A DNA stretch of 64,000 bases from Flavobacterium sp. KMS (GCF_000813005.1 NZ_JSYP01000003.1:124001-188000), one strand, 5' to 3'; shown: positions 25,507 through 35,803, counted from the first letter of the stretch. Program-made: numbers and translations. The notes: generated by a model from the sequence alone, not told the origin.

Positions 25507-27114
25507 ATGACCGATAAATCACTACTCCGAGGTTCCATTTTCAGACATCTAGACGGCTTAGCAGTTGCACCAGTGGCGATCGCATTAAGAAATAAAGATG
25601 TTTTAGAGTTTATCCTGAATAAAAAGCAAGTACAACTAACTGAACTTGCAACCGCTTTTAAAGCAAATGAAGGCTATCTAAATGTAGGCTTAAGGATTTT
25701 GGCTTCTCAAGGTTTCTTAGATTATGAAGTCGATAACCAAAAACAGGAAATTAAAATTTCGGTAAATGAAAAGACAGCAATAGCTTTTTCGATGTTTCAT
25801 CTTTATGAAGATGTTGTTGATTTACTTCAGTTTTCTATCCAGTTCCACCCTCGCCTATTTGAAGATGTGCCGTTTGAAAAACTCAATGCTATTTTTGAAA
25901 AATATAAAAAAAACTACGGAATTGAACCTTCTAGTGATGCTCTGATTAATAGTATTCAGGATCAGATTTTAAAGCATATAGAAGGTTACTTAATTGGGCC
26001 TACGATAGTGCGTTTAGCAATGAAAGGAATGTTTCATAAATATTTTATGGAGACTTCTTTTAAGCCAGAAGAATTTCATAAATCTCCTGAAAATTTCAAA
26101 AAAATATTAGACTTTTTTGTGCATCTTGGATGGTTTCTGGAAAAAAATGGCAATTATCAATTTACCGAAGACGGTTTGTTTTTTGCAAAAAGAGCCAGTG
26201 CCTATGGTGTTACAGTTTCTTACTTGCCAACATTTGCAAAAATTGAAGAGTTAATTTTTGGCGACCCTGCTGCGTTAAGAATGATCGCTGACGGCGAAAA
26301 TGAAATTCACGTTGATCGCGAAATGAATGTTTGGGGCAGCGGTGGTGCTCACGACACTTATTTTAAAGTCGTAGATGAGATTATAGTTAAACTTTTCAAT
26401 TTGCCAATTAAAGAACAACCAAAAGGAATCCTGGATATGGGTTGTGGTAATGGCGCTTTTCTGCAACATATTTTTGAAGTAATCGACAGGCAAACCTTAC
26501 GAGGTAAAATGCTCGATGAATATCCTTTATTTCTCGTTGGGGCAGATTATAATCAGGCTGCGCTGAAAGTAACCAGAGCCAATCTTATAAAAGCAGATAT
26601 TTGGGCAAAGGTAATTTGGGGAGACATTGGTCGTCCGGATATGCTCTCAGATGATTTAAGAGAAAATTATAATATTGATCTGAAAGATTTACTTAACGTA
26701 AGGACTTTTCTAGATCATAATCGAATTTGGAAAGATCCGGAACACATTCGCAAAGACAGGATTAGTGAATCTACAGGTGCATTTGCCTATAGAGGAAAAA
26801 GAGTCAGTAATAACCTTGTAGAAGATAATCTTCTGGAACATTTACAAAAATGGTCGCCGTATGTGCGTAAATTTGGATTGCTTCTTATCGAATTACATAC
26901 CATAAATCCAAAACTTGCTGCCAGTAATTTAGGTAAAACTCCTGCAACAGCGTACGATGCCACTCATGGTTTTTCTGACCAATATATTGTTGAGATAGAT
27001 GTTTTTAATAATGTTGCTGCCGAAGCAGGATTATTTCCAGATAAATCAATTTTTAAACGATTTCCAGATGCTGATATAGCAACGGTAAGTATCAATTTAT
27101 TAAAAGGAAAGTAA
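25507..27114 (+). CDS. Class I SAM-dependent methyltransferase, AprA-like
   Basis: A 535-residue protein with an N-terminal helical region and a winged-helix-like part (about 1-110), a middle helical domain, and a C-terminal Rossmann methyltransferase domain whose motif I is ILDMGCGNGAFLQ (about 308-320). The arrangement recalls the AprA/polyketide-associated C-methyltransferases, which is my best guess from memory. It has no signal peptide. It is transcribed away from the SusCD pair and followed by a terminator, so it stands alone. The methyl acceptor is unknown; a link with whatever SusCD imports is speculation. Confidence 0.8.
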   Translation: MTDKSLLRGSIFRHLDGLAVAPVAIALRNKDVLEFILNKKQVQLTELATAFKANEGYLNVGLRILASQGFLDYEVDNQKQEIKISVNEKTAIAFSMFHLYEDVVDLLQFSIQFHPRLFEDVPFEKLNAIFEKYKKNYGIEPSSDALINSIQDQILKHIEGYLIGPTIVRLAMKGMFHKYFMETSFKPEEFHKSPENFKKILDFFVHLGWFLEKNGNYQFTEDGLFFAKRASAYGVTVSYLPTFAKIEELIFGDPAALRMIADGENEIHVDREMNVWGSGGAHDTYFKVVDEIIVKLFNLPIKEQPKGILDMGCGNGAFLQHIFEVIDRQTLRGKMLDEYPLFLVGADYNQAALKVTRANLIKADIWAKVIWGDIGRPDMLSDDLRENYNIDLKDLLNVRTFLDHNRIWKDPEHIRKDRISESTGAFAYRGKRVSNNLVEDNLLEHLQKWSPYVRKFGLLLIELHTINPKLAASNLGKTPATAYDATHGFSDQYIVEIDVFNNVAAEAGLFPDKSIFKRFPDADIATVSINLLKGK

Positions 27115-27461
27115 TCTATAATCTCAGTTACATAAATTTACAATCCTTGTCTGAAAGAAAAAACATATGTATTAAATATTAAACATAAAAAGCTCCATTA
27201 TTCCTAATGGAGTTTTTTTGTATTTGCTAAAGACTTTCGACAATAAAATTTATTTTATCACATAAAAAGTAACATAATAAAGGCTTAAAGAGGATAGTAA
27301 ATAATATAGTGTTTCATCATTTTTCTCTAACTTAGCGCTGTAAATCTTAAAATATAAGATTAAAACAAACTTTGTTTTTCGCAAATAACTGAATGAAAAA
27401 GCGTTACTGTTTTTTTTCTTACATTTTTTTGGAAAAGCATTTTTATAATAATTTTAGTTAA
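27115..27461. other. Intergenic region upstream of gnd
   Basis: These 347 bases contain the terminator of the methyltransferase gene and then about 240 A/T-rich bases leading to gnd. TAACTTAG near 27328 is a weak -7 candidate (two mismatches). No gene or repeat is visible. Confidence 0.5.
27187..27219 (+). terminator. Intrinsic terminator after the methyltransferase gene
   Basis: Stem CTCCATTA (27193-27200) / TAATGGAG (27205-27212) with loop TTCC, followed by seven T residues. Confidence 0.85.
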
Positions 27462-28880
27462 TTGAAAACTATGAATAAATTTGATTTTGGAATCGTAGGA
27501 CTCGGTGTAATGGGACGTAATTTACTTTTGAATATTGCGAGCCATAATTTTGCGGCAGCAGGTTTAGATTTAGATACTGAAAAAGTTAATTCACTTCAAC
27601 AAGAAGCAGATTCTGACCATACAATTGAAGCTACTACAGATGTTAAACATTTTGTAGAGCTTATACAAAAACCTAGAGCTATTATGTTATTGGTTCCTGC
27701 AGGAAAACCTGTTGATAGCGCAATAGCAAGCTTATTACCTCATTTAGACCAAGGAGATATTATAATTGATGGTGGTAACACTTATTTTACCGATACAGAC
27801 AGAAGATTTTTAGAATTATCTGCTAAGGGAATTCACTTCTTTGGAATGGGAATTTCTGGTGGAGAAAAAGGCGCAAGATTTGGTCCGGCTATGATGCCTG
27901 GAGGGGATCAGAAAGCATACGAGAGACTTCGCCCAATTTTTGAAGCTATTGCAGCAAAAGTAGATGGAGAACCTTGCGTAGAATATTTAGGAAACGGATC
28001 TGCGGGTAACTATGTAAAAATGGTTCATAACGGAATCGAATACGGAATTATGCAGTTGATTTCTGAAATTTATGACCTAATGAAAAGAGGTTATAACCTG
28101 GATGAAGATACAATTCAGAAAACTTTTGAAGAATGGAACCAAACAAACGATCTTAAATCGTACTTGATCGAAATTACTGGAAACATACTGAAAGAAAAAG
28201 ATACTGACGGAAGCAGGCTGATTAATAAAATTTCTGATTGGGCAAAATCTAAAGGAACAGGAAAATGGACTTCGCAAAACGCAATGGATTTACAAGTGCC
28301 AGTTCCTACTATCGATGCAGCCGTTTTTATGCGCGATATGTCTAAAACTAAACCGGAAAGAATTGAAGCTGCTACTAAACTAGCTTGGAACGCTGCCGAA
28401 ACAGATGTAAATACAAGTGAAGCAATTGCGGCATTAAAATCAGCTTTATACTTTTCTATTGTAGTTACTTATGCACAAGGATTAGCACAACTTCATACTG
28501 CTTCTAAAGAATACAATTACGGATTAAATCTCGAAACTGTTGCTAAGATATGGCGAGGTGGCTGTATTATTCGTGCTAATGCTCTGGAAGATTTTAGAAA
28601 AGCATTTGCAACTAAGAATGATTTGCCAAACTTACTTTTAGATTCTGGAATCGCTTCAAAACTAACAGAAAACCAATCTGGGATGAGAGCAGTTGTACAA
28701 TTTGCTGTTCAAAAAGGATTGCCTGTAGCTGGACTAATGAATTCATTAGCTTATTTTGATGCCTACAGATCAGAAAATCTTCCAACAAATTTAATTCAGG
28801 CACAACGTGATTATTTTGGAGCACATACCTACGAGCGTATTGATACGACAGGAGTTTTCCATACACAATGGTCTGAATAA
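27462..28880 (+). CDS. gnd: 6-phosphogluconate dehydrogenase, decarboxylating
   Basis: A 472-residue enzyme that oxidises and decarboxylates 6-phosphogluconate to ribulose 5-phosphate with NADP+. It has the N-terminal Rossmann motif GIVGLGVMGRNLLLN, the MLLVPAG segment, the substrate loop GMGISGGEKGARFGP, and the active-site KMVHNGIEYGIM with Lys and His-Asn in place. Length equals that of the standard dimeric bacterial enzyme. It is the first gene of gnd-zwf-pgl, which together cover the oxidative pentose phosphate branch. The ATG at 27471 could also serve as start. Confidence 0.96.
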   Translation: MKTMNKFDFGIVGLGVMGRNLLLNIASHNFAAAGLDLDTEKVNSLQQEADSDHTIEATTDVKHFVELIQKPRAIMLLVPAGKPVDSAIASLLPHLDQGDIIIDGGNTYFTDTDRRFLELSAKGIHFFGMGISGGEKGARFGPAMMPGGDQKAYERLRPIFEAIAAKVDGEPCVEYLGNGSAGNYVKMVHNGIEYGIMQLISEIYDLMKRGYNLDEDTIQKTFEEWNQTNDLKSYLIEITGNILKEKDTDGSRLINKISDWAKSKGTGKWTSQNAMDLQVPVPTIDAAVFMRDMSKTKPERIEAATKLAWNAAETDVNTSEAIAALKSALYFSIVVTYAQGLAQLHTASKEYNYGLNLETVAKIWRGGCIIRANALEDFRKAFATKNDLPNLLLDSGIASKLTENQSGMRAVVQFAVQKGLPVAGLMNSLAYFDAYRSENLPTNLIQAQRDYFGAHTYERIDTTGVFHTQWSE

Positions 28881-28908
28881 AGAACTTTAAGCAACACAAC
28901 ACACTAAA

Positions 28909-30444
28909 ATGAATAAGTTCAAAAATATAAATCCAACAATCATTGTTATTTTTGGAGGAACGGGTGATTTGGCAAAGAGAAAACTCTTTCCCGCATTTCA
29001 AAATCTCTACCTAGACGGTCGTATGTCTGATAAGTTTCAGATTATCGCTCTGGGAAGAGCAGAAAAAAGCAATGAAGACTTTCGCAGCTATGTCTTAGAA
29101 AATCTAAATACTTTTTCAAGAAAGAAAGGACTTTCTGATTTAGAAACTCAAGAATTTCTTTCGCACATAATCTACCAAAGTTTTGATATAGATAAAGAAG
29201 AATCGTATCAAAGATTAAATGAGAAAATAAATAGTATTGATCAGGCATTTGAAGAACGTGCTAACCGTCTTTTTTACCTTTCTATTACTCCTTCTTTTAT
29301 CACTACAATATCTAGTAATATTAAAAAAATTGGCCTTGCGGCTAATGCCAAGCAGGATCGTATCATTATTGAGAAACCTTTTGGTTACGATAAAACTTCA
29401 GCGATTGAGCTTAATGAAATGCTTTCGCACACTTTTAAGGAAGAACAGATTTACAGAATTGATCATTATTTAGGTAAAGAAACCGTTCAGAACATACTTG
29501 CTTTCCGTTTTGGAAATTCGATGTTTGAACCTTTATGGAGTCGTAATTTTATTGATTTTGTTCAAATTACAGTAGCCGAAGAAGTTGGTGTAGAAGAACG
29601 TGGTGGATTTTATGAAGGAGTCGGTGCTTTAAAAGATATGATTCAGAACCATCTGCTTCAGATTTTATGTATGACAGCTATGGAAGCTCCAGCATCATTA
29701 GAAGCAGACGATATCCGAAACCGCAAAGCAGATGTCTTAAAATCTATTCGACGCATTAAACCTGATGAAGTTGATCATTACATAGTAAGAGGTCAATACG
29801 ATGCCGGTTTTATAAAAGGAAATCCTGTTCCGGGATACCGTCAGGATAAAGGAATTGCTCCAGATTCTAATACAGAAACCTATGTAGCGATGAAAATTTA
29901 TCTGGACAACTGGAGATGGCAGGGAATTCCGTTCTATTTGCGCACAGGAAAAAGAATGGAAGAAAAACAGTCTTCTATTATCATACAATTTAAACCAGTT
30001 CCGCATTCTTCATTTTCGTATGGAAAAGAAGGTATGACACCAAACAGGCTTATTATTAATATTCAGCCTGCAATGGATATCAAGTTGCAGTTTATGACCA
30101 AAAAACCTGGGCTGTCCCTTTCATTAGAACCAGCAGAAATGATATTTGATTATTTCTCCTGCTCTACAATGTCGCCAGAAGCTTACGAAACCTTAATAGC
30201 CGATGCGTTGGCAGGAGATCCTACCCTATTTATGCGTTGGGATCAGGTAGAACAAGCTTGGGATGCTATTGATACTATACAGCAAGTATGGAAAACTATA
30301 GCGCCAACCAACTTCCCTAATTACAAAGCAGGAAGCTGGGGACCGGAAGAAGCTGACGAATTATTGGCTCGCCAAGGACACGCTTGGATTCAAAACTCAC
30401 AAAATAAAATAAAAGAAGAAGTATTAGATGATACAGATATATAA
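28909..30444 (+). CDS. zwf: Glucose-6-phosphate 1-dehydrogenase
   Basis: A 511-residue enzyme that oxidises glucose 6-phosphate to 6-phosphogluconolactone. The coenzyme motif is VIFGGTGDLAKRKLFPA (about 13-29) and the signature RIDHYLGKETVQNI (about 184-197) carries the substrate-binding Lys and the catalytic His region. Length is normal. It starts 28 nt after gnd and overlaps pgl by 17 nt, so the three genes form one transcript. Cofactor preference cannot be judged with confidence from this reading. Confidence 0.96.
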   Translation: MNKFKNINPTIIVIFGGTGDLAKRKLFPAFQNLYLDGRMSDKFQIIALGRAEKSNEDFRSYVLENLNTFSRKKGLSDLETQEFLSHIIYQSFDIDKEESYQRLNEKINSIDQAFEERANRLFYLSITPSFITTISSNIKKIGLAANAKQDRIIIEKPFGYDKTSAIELNEMLSHTFKEEQIYRIDHYLGKETVQNILAFRFGNSMFEPLWSRNFIDFVQITVAEEVGVEERGGFYEGVGALKDMIQNHLLQILCMTAMEAPASLEADDIRNRKADVLKSIRRIKPDEVDHYIVRGQYDAGFIKGNPVPGYRQDKGIAPDSNTETYVAMKIYLDNWRWQGIPFYLRTGKRMEEKQSSIIIQFKPVPHSSFSYGKEGMTPNRLIINIQPAMDIKLQFMTKKPGLSLSLEPAEMIFDYFSCSTMSPEAYETLIADALAGDPTLFMRWDQVEQAWDAIDTIQQVWKTIAPTNFPNYKAGSWGPEEADELLARQGHAWIQNSQNKIKEEVLDDTDI

Positions 30445-31144
30445 TAACACAGAAGAAATTAATACTGTAGCCGCAGATCTATTTGTAGCTGCTGCACAGA
30501 AAGCAATTGCAGAAAAAGACAAATTTACTGTCGTACTTACCGGAGGTTCATCTCCTGCAGGGATTTACAAATTATTAGCTTCTGATGATTATAAAACTAA
30601 AATAGACTGGAGTAAAGTTTTTATATTTTGGGGTGACGAACGTTGGGTTCCTCTTAATGATGATCTTAGTAATGCAAAAATGTCTTATGCAGCATTATTA
30701 AGCCACGTTCCTATTCCGAAAGCTAATATATTTGAGATGTATGCAGCTGGTGTTACACCAGAAGATTATGCTGTTACTTATGAAGAGTCTATTAGAGAGG
30801 TATTAGGAAATGAAGGAAAGTTTGATCTTATTTTATTAGGAATGGGAGACGACGGACATACAGCTTCACTTTTTCCTGGACAAGCAGTATTAGAGGAACA
30901 AAATAAATGGGTTTCTGCCTACTACCTTGAACCTCAAAAAATGCACAGAATTACACTTACTGCACCATTAATAAACAAAGCAGAAAAAATTGTAGTAGTG
31001 GCTTTTGGAGAGAAAAAAGCACCTGCATTAAAAGAAGTTACAACAGGAACATACAATCCTACGACTTACCCAATGCAGTTAATTAAACCTGTTTCTGGCG
31101 AGTTATTATTTCTTGTAGATAAAAGTGCTGCTGGTACAAATTAA
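30428..31144 (+). CDS. pgl: 6-phosphogluconolactonase
   Basis: A 238-residue DevB-type lactonase that hydrolyses 6-phosphogluconolactone. It has the sugar-phosphate isomerase-like motif TGGSSPAGIYKLL and the GMGDDGHTASLFPG loop with the catalytic His. Its start lies inside the end of zwf (17-base overlap), which favours coupled translation. It is followed by a strong terminator and completes the pathway order zwf, pgl, gnd in function, although gnd is encoded first. Confidence 0.95.
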   Translation: MIQIYNNTEEINTVAADLFVAAAQKAIAEKDKFTVVLTGGSSPAGIYKLLASDDYKTKIDWSKVFIFWGDERWVPLNDDLSNAKMSYAALLSHVPIPKANIFEMYAAGVTPEDYAVTYEESIREVLGNEGKFDLILLGMGDDGHTASLFPGQAVLEEQNKWVSAYYLEPQKMHRITLTAPLINKAEKIVVVAFGEKKAPALKEVTTGTYNPTTYPMQLIKPVSGELLFLVDKSAAGTN

Positions 31145-31202
31145 GAAATTGTTTTATACATTTCTTGCTAATATTATACTACCGATTAATTAGCATATAG
31201 TA

Positions 31203-31242
31203 TAAAAGAGATAAAGAAGATTTCCTTCTTTATCTCTTTTTT
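31203..31242. terminator. Intrinsic terminator after pgl
   Basis: The stem AAAAGAGATAAAGAAG / CTTCTTTATCTCTTTT is perfect over 16 pairs with a short ATTTC loop, followed by a T-run. A/T-rich on both sides, it is probably bidirectional. Confidence 0.85.
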
Positions 31243-31333
31243 TTGTTTTATACCTTAGTAATAATACTGTTTTCGATACTATCAGAATTAATTAAGAGGT
31301 TTTCATAAATCTATAAAAATAAAAAAGTTTGAA

Positions 31334-31360
31334 GTCCCGTAGAGAGATAACTCTACGGAA
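31334..31360. repeat. Short GC-rich palindrome of the GTCCCGTAG type
   Basis: CCGTAGAG (31337-31344) and CTCTACGG (31351-31358) flank AGATAA. It is of the same style as the GTCCC...GGGAC palindromes near 10670. It lies between the convergent ends of pgl and the DUF4249 gene. Confidence 0.45.
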
Positions 31361-31408
31361 TCCAAACCTAAACAAGAAGTGTTTACAAATCAACCTTCAA
31401 TTAAATTC

Positions 31409-32248
31409 TTATTTTACGGTATAAATAATATGATTTGTTTCACAAAGTCTGAAGTAACCCAATGCAAAATTATTAGTGTCAGTTGTGTTTATAACATTAC
31501 CCCTAATATTACCTGGTGCTGCACCAAAAGGGTTTGAATTTGTTACCTCTAAAATTAAATTCATATAATTATAAAAGTTTTTAGAAATCCCACGATGTGT
31601 TATATCAAGAACTTTTCCCGGTTTAAGATCTGCGTCAGAAAATTTTTCGTCTATTACATTCCCATTAACAAATTCATCACTTGTTGATGTGTATTCTGGA
31701 AAAGCAAGGAGATCACTTTTGTAATCTGTAAGATAATAATTGGTCTGGTCTGCTGGGTCTTTGTAATAAAATGTTACCACAATAAGATCAGGTCCTGTTA
31801 TATCGGGCATAAATTCCTGATCTATCTTGTCTATTGGCGGTACAGCAATTAATTTTTCAGTAGCTGTTAAACTTTGTCCATCAACCTCTACAAATAATTT
31901 ATATTCCATATTAATCACGGGTACAAAATTAGTACAGGTATATAAACCCGGCGCTGACTCGTTGAATGTAAAAATAGTTCCTTCACTATTCTCAACTCTT
32001 ACATGTGCTCCTGAAACCTTTGGTACAACAGCACTGTAATAAGGAGCCATTCGGCTTATTTTTATTGTCTGTTCGCTACCGCTGGTTCCTTTTTCCCAAA
32101 CTATCTCAGCATCTATAACTATTCTGGGAGGACCAATTTCTAAATCAAGTTCAACAACCTTATCACAGGATAAAAAAAGTAAAACAAAAAGAAGACTAAA
32201 TAAAGTAACTGTTTTGCTTTTAAGGTTGTATTTTTTTAATCTTAGCAT
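31409..32248 (-). CDS. DUF4249 outer-membrane-associated lipoprotein
   Basis: A 279-residue lipoprotein with signal sequence and lipobox TLFSLLFVLLFLSC and a predicted beta-rich body (EIVWEKGTSGSEQTIKISRM, LTATEKLIAVPPID) typical of DUF4249. Proteins of this family routinely follow a TonB-dependent receptor in Bacteroidota and probably work with it at the cell surface. The ATG at 32248 begins the signal sequence, just past the receptor's stop; a longer frame from 32278 would add ten residues and overlap the receptor gene. It is the last gene of the ECF-sigma/FecR set. Confidence 0.85.
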   Translation of the reverse strand: MLRLKKYNLKSKTVTLFSLLFVLLFLSCDKVVELDLEIGPPRIVIDAEIVWEKGTSGSEQTIKISRMAPYYSAVVPKVSGAHVRVENSEGTIFTFNESAPGLYTCTNFVPVINMEYKLFVEVDGQSLTATEKLIAVPPIDKIDQEFMPDITGPDLIVVTFYYKDPADQTNYYLTDYKSDLLAFPEYTSTSDEFVNGNVIDEKFSDADLKPGKVLDITHRGISKNFYNYMNLILEVTNSNPFGAAPGNIRGNVINTTDTNNFALGYFRLCETNHIIYTVK

Positions 32249-32252
32249 ATTA

Positions 32253-34862
32253 TTAAAATTTAAAATTATAAGAAACACCAGGTACTAATCCGTAAATAGA
32301 CAGTTGTCTGGACTCATTCGTTCCCGTATTATTATTCTGTGAAAACATCATCGATGCAGCATTTTGCCTATTATAAAGATTATAAATACTAAATACCCAA
32401 TAGCTTTGCCATCCTTTCTTTTTATCTGGTTTAGGAGTATAGGTTGCACCAATATCCAAATGGTGATATGCAGGAAGTCTGTTGGCATTTCTCAACGTAT
32501 AATTAGGCACATTTCTTCCTCCAAATTCATAATAACCGTTTGGGTATGTTACCGGCTGACCTGATTGCAAGGTGAAATTAGCATTAAAAGACCATTTTGG
32601 GCTTAAATCATAATTTGCCGTAATATTTAAATTATGCAATTTATCATATCCTGATAAATACCATTCACCATTAGCAATACCCGGTTCTTGTGGTGTTCTT
32701 CCTGGAGTTTTTTGTTCAGCTTTAGACAAAGTATAAGAAACCCATCCTGTAAAACGACCCGTATTTTTTCTGAATAATAACTCCATACCATAAGATCTGG
32801 CTTCTCCGTTCAGGATATCCTGCTCAATATTATTATTACCCAATAGATTTGCACCATCAATGTAATCAATACGGTTTTTAATTTTTTTATAAAATAATTC
32901 TCCTTCAAAAGAATACTCCCGTTCTTTAAAATTTTTGAAATATCCTACTGCATATTGATCCAGCATTTGTGGTTTTGTAAAAGGTCCGCTTGGTGTCCAG
33001 ATAGTCATAGGCAACGGAGCACGGGTATTAGACAACATATGAATATATTGCGCCATCCTGTTGTAGCTTGCCTTTACAGAAGTTTCATCATTAAAAGCGT
33101 ATGATAGTGCCAATCGTGGTTCTAAATTATTAAAACTGCTAATGGTTTGTCCTTTTCCGTAATACTTGCTTCCAGTTGGTGTTGCTTCTTCATATATATG
33201 ATATAACGGATTATATACTACTGCTTGATCATTTTCATACGTACTGATACTTTCGCCACCTAAACGATAAAATGAACTATAACGAAGTCCGTAACGAAGA
33301 TTCAACTTTTCTGTAACCTGATGTTCTACATCAAGATAGGCAGACGTTTCTAAAGCATATTTTTTATCTAATTGATTATAATTATATCCCGAATTAAGAC
33401 CAAACGGCTTTACAGTTCCTGGATTAAAATCATAATATAAAGCATCAATACCGTAATTAAGTTTAAAATTTTCTGATATGGTGTGATTCCAGTTATATTT
33501 TACCCCGTAATTGGTTATTTTACTATCCCATTCAAATTTCTGAAATGGTATTTGCAGATTAAACTTATAATCACTGTAAAAAGCAGAAAGATTGGTATTT
33601 AACTTTTCCGAAAATTTATGTTTCCAGCTAACTGTTCCCATAGTATTACCGTATGTACTGGCGAAAAAATTGTTAATATCAAACAAATCATTTCCCAGAT
33701 AACCAGAAAAAGCAATTGTATTATTTGCCCCCAAACGATAATTTAACTTGGCATTGATATCATAAAACATGACACTACTCTTAATATCAGTGAGTTTTAA
33801 AAATAAATGCGCATACGAAGCACGTCCGGCAATAATAAACGAACCAACATCTTTTTTTATAGGACCTTGTACTAAAAGTCGGCTCGATATAAGACCAATA
33901 CCTCCATTTACTTTATACTCATTAAGATCTCCTGTTTGCTGACTTACATCAAGAACTGAGGAAACGCGTCCTCCAAATTTAGACGGAATCCCTCCTTTGT
34001 ATAAATCTAATCCGCTAACAACATCAGCATTAAAAATAGAGAAAAACCCAAACATATGAGAGTCACCGTATACTGGAGCGCCATCTAAAAGAATCAAATT
34101 CTGATCGGCAGCACCTCCACGAACATTAAAACCCGATGAGGCTTCTCCGGCATTTGTAACTCCGGGTAACGTCAATAATGATTTTAAAGGATCTGGTTCG
34201 CCCATAGCAGTCGGTAATCTTTTAATCTCAGCCATCGAAAGCTTATTTACACTCATTTGGGTGTTTCTAACATCAACCGCTTTGTTGGTTCTTATAATTA
34301 CCTGCTCCAACTCTTGACTGTCTGACTCTATGCTGAAATCATTTTTTGCATCCTGAGAAACCGTAATTTGTTTTTTTTTATTCTTAAACCCCACATAACT
34401 CACCAAAATAGTGTAAATTCCGTTATCTAAGTCTAAAGAATATTTTCCGTTTTTATCGGTTGTAGCGCCTATTTCTATTTCTTCAACAAATACGTTTGCC
34501 CCAATAACAGGTTCTCTATTTTGATCAAGAACCTGCCCTGTTAGTTTATTCTTTTTGGCCCCTTTTGTAACTTTTTGTTTTACAAAAATATTATTACCTA
34601 CGATCGAAAAGTGGATTGAACCACTTTTGTTAAGCTCATTTATAAGTTGTTTTATTTCGATATTAGTATAAGCCTTTTTTTGGGTAAAATATTTTTGGCT
34701 CATATTAATCTGATCTGTAAAGGCAAATTTGTAATCTGTCTGACTCTCAATTTGCTTAAAAAACTCTTTTAATGTTACAGTTTGATCTACAGTTACGGTT
34801 ATGTTTTGAGAGAACATAGTCCAACTGAATAAAAAAAAGCATGTTGAAATTATATGCTTCAT
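32253..34862 (-). CDS. TonB-dependent receptor with STN and carboxypeptidase-like domains
   Basis: An 869-residue outer-membrane transporter. After the signal peptide (ends near TMFSQ) comes a secretin/TonB short N-terminal domain (about 20-75), which in FecA-type systems passes the ligand signal to the anti-sigma factor. A carboxypeptidase-regulatory domain follows (about 107-190, LTGQVLDQNREPVIGANVF), then a plug (about 205-310, with GFNVRGGAADQNLILLDGAP) and a barrel ending VPGVSYNFKF. The upstream FecR and ECF sigma genes fit such trans-envelope signalling. The ligand is unknown; no siderophore or glycan genes are nearby. Confidence 0.93.
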   Translation of the reverse strand: MKHIISTCFFLFSWTMFSQNITVTVDQTVTLKEFFKQIESQTDYKFAFTDQINMSQKYFTQKKAYTNIEIKQLINELNKSGSIHFSIVGNNIFVKQKVTKGAKKNKLTGQVLDQNREPVIGANVFVEEIEIGATTDKNGKYSLDLDNGIYTILVSYVGFKNKKKQITVSQDAKNDFSIESDSQELEQVIIRTNKAVDVRNTQMSVNKLSMAEIKRLPTAMGEPDPLKSLLTLPGVTNAGEASSGFNVRGGAADQNLILLDGAPVYGDSHMFGFFSIFNADVVSGLDLYKGGIPSKFGGRVSSVLDVSQQTGDLNEYKVNGGIGLISSRLLVQGPIKKDVGSFIIAGRASYAHLFLKLTDIKSSVMFYDINAKLNYRLGANNTIAFSGYLGNDLFDINNFFASTYGNTMGTVSWKHKFSEKLNTNLSAFYSDYKFNLQIPFQKFEWDSKITNYGVKYNWNHTISENFKLNYGIDALYYDFNPGTVKPFGLNSGYNYNQLDKKYALETSAYLDVEHQVTEKLNLRYGLRYSSFYRLGGESISTYENDQAVVYNPLYHIYEEATPTGSKYYGKGQTISSFNNLEPRLALSYAFNDETSVKASYNRMAQYIHMLSNTRAPLPMTIWTPSGPFTKPQMLDQYAVGYFKNFKEREYSFEGELFYKKIKNRIDYIDGANLLGNNNIEQDILNGEARSYGMELLFRKNTGRFTGWVSYTLSKAEQKTPGRTPQEPGIANGEWYLSGYDKLHNLNITANYDLSPKWSFNANFTLQSGQPVTYPNGYYEFGGRNVPNYTLRNANRLPAYHHLDIGATYTPKPDKKKGWQSYWVFSIYNLYNRQNAASMMFSQNNNTGTNESRQLSIYGLVPGVSYNFKF

Positions 34863-34960
34863 GAATTTTTGTATTTTTGAATATTATTAAATGGATAGTT
34901 TTATACTATCTTGACTAAGGAAGGATGTTTAGTTTCGCGGCTAGTGCATCCTTTTCTTTT

Positions 34961-35803
34961 CTATTGAAAAGTAATCTGTTTTAATTTTTCATTTACTTCA
35001 TAGTTTAGGTTATACATTTCTGATATTAATAGAACAATTGTTTTTAAATCTTCCTTTTTATTTATTCGCACAGTAATTCGTTGGTCATAATATTCTTTCG
35101 GAATAATCACTTTGTAACCATAATTAGACTCGATATAAGTGCTTATAACACTGAGTTTTTCATTCTCGAAATCCGTAAACCTGTTAAATTCTGTTACTGA
35201 AGCAGTTTCGTTCCCGTAGATAAATTTATCTCCAGGTTTCAGTATCCATTTTTTGTCTTGGTTTTTCACACTCATCTTAACACTTCCTTCATAAAGTTCT
35301 ACTGCCACTTCTTTTTGAGGATATCCTTTAACTGTAAAAGCGGTACCTAATACTGTAGTTGTAGTTTCGTTACAAAACACCTGAAAAGGATGTTTTTTAT
35401 CTTTTTTTACTTTAAAATAAGCTTCTCCATTTATTTCTACTTTTCTATTGATAGCAAAATTACTGGCATACATGATTTTAGAATTCGGACTCAATTCTAC
35501 TTTTGTACTATCTGGTAAGTCAATAATTTTGATTATAGAAGTAGTATTTTCAATTGTATTTTCTACAATTTCAATATTATTACTTATTGGATCATTAGTA
35601 AAGTATAATCCAGTCCCGATAAGAGCAAAAATTAAAACTGCCGCTGCTGCATAATAGCGCCATGGTTTATTTTTTTGTTTTTGGGATGGGAATGCCTTTA
35701 ATTGAAATTCTTCCCAAGAATTCTCTTTTTCAGTATCGGAATGTGCAATGGGAGTTTCGTCCCATAATTTTTTTAATTCCTCTTCTAATTTCTTTTCGTC
35801 CAT
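34961..35803 (-). CDS. FecR-family anti-sigma factor
   Basis: A 280-residue single-pass inner-membrane protein. Residues 1-43 are cytoplasmic and should hold the ECF sigma; the membrane helix is YYAAAAVLIFALIGTGLYF (about 45-64); the periplasmic part has the FecR domain (about 90-190, LPDSTKVELSPNSKIMYAS) and a C-terminal DUF4974 domain (about 215-280). It would receive the signal from the STN domain of the receptor encoded downstream. The cytoplasmic part is short compared with classical FecR. Identity is clear. Confidence 0.92.
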   Translation of the reverse strand: MDEKKLEEELKKLWDETPIAHSDTEKENSWEEFQLKAFPSQKQKNKPWRYYAAAAVLIFALIGTGLYFTNDPISNNIEIVENTIENTTSIIKIIDLPDSTKVELSPNSKIMYASNFAINRKVEINGEAYFKVKKDKKHPFQVFCNETTTTVLGTAFTVKGYPQKEVAVELYEGSVKMSVKNQDKKWILKPGDKFIYGNETASVTEFNRFTDFENEKLSVISTYIESNYGYKVIIPKEYYDQRITVRINKKEDLKTIVLLISEMYNLNYEVNEKLKQITFQ

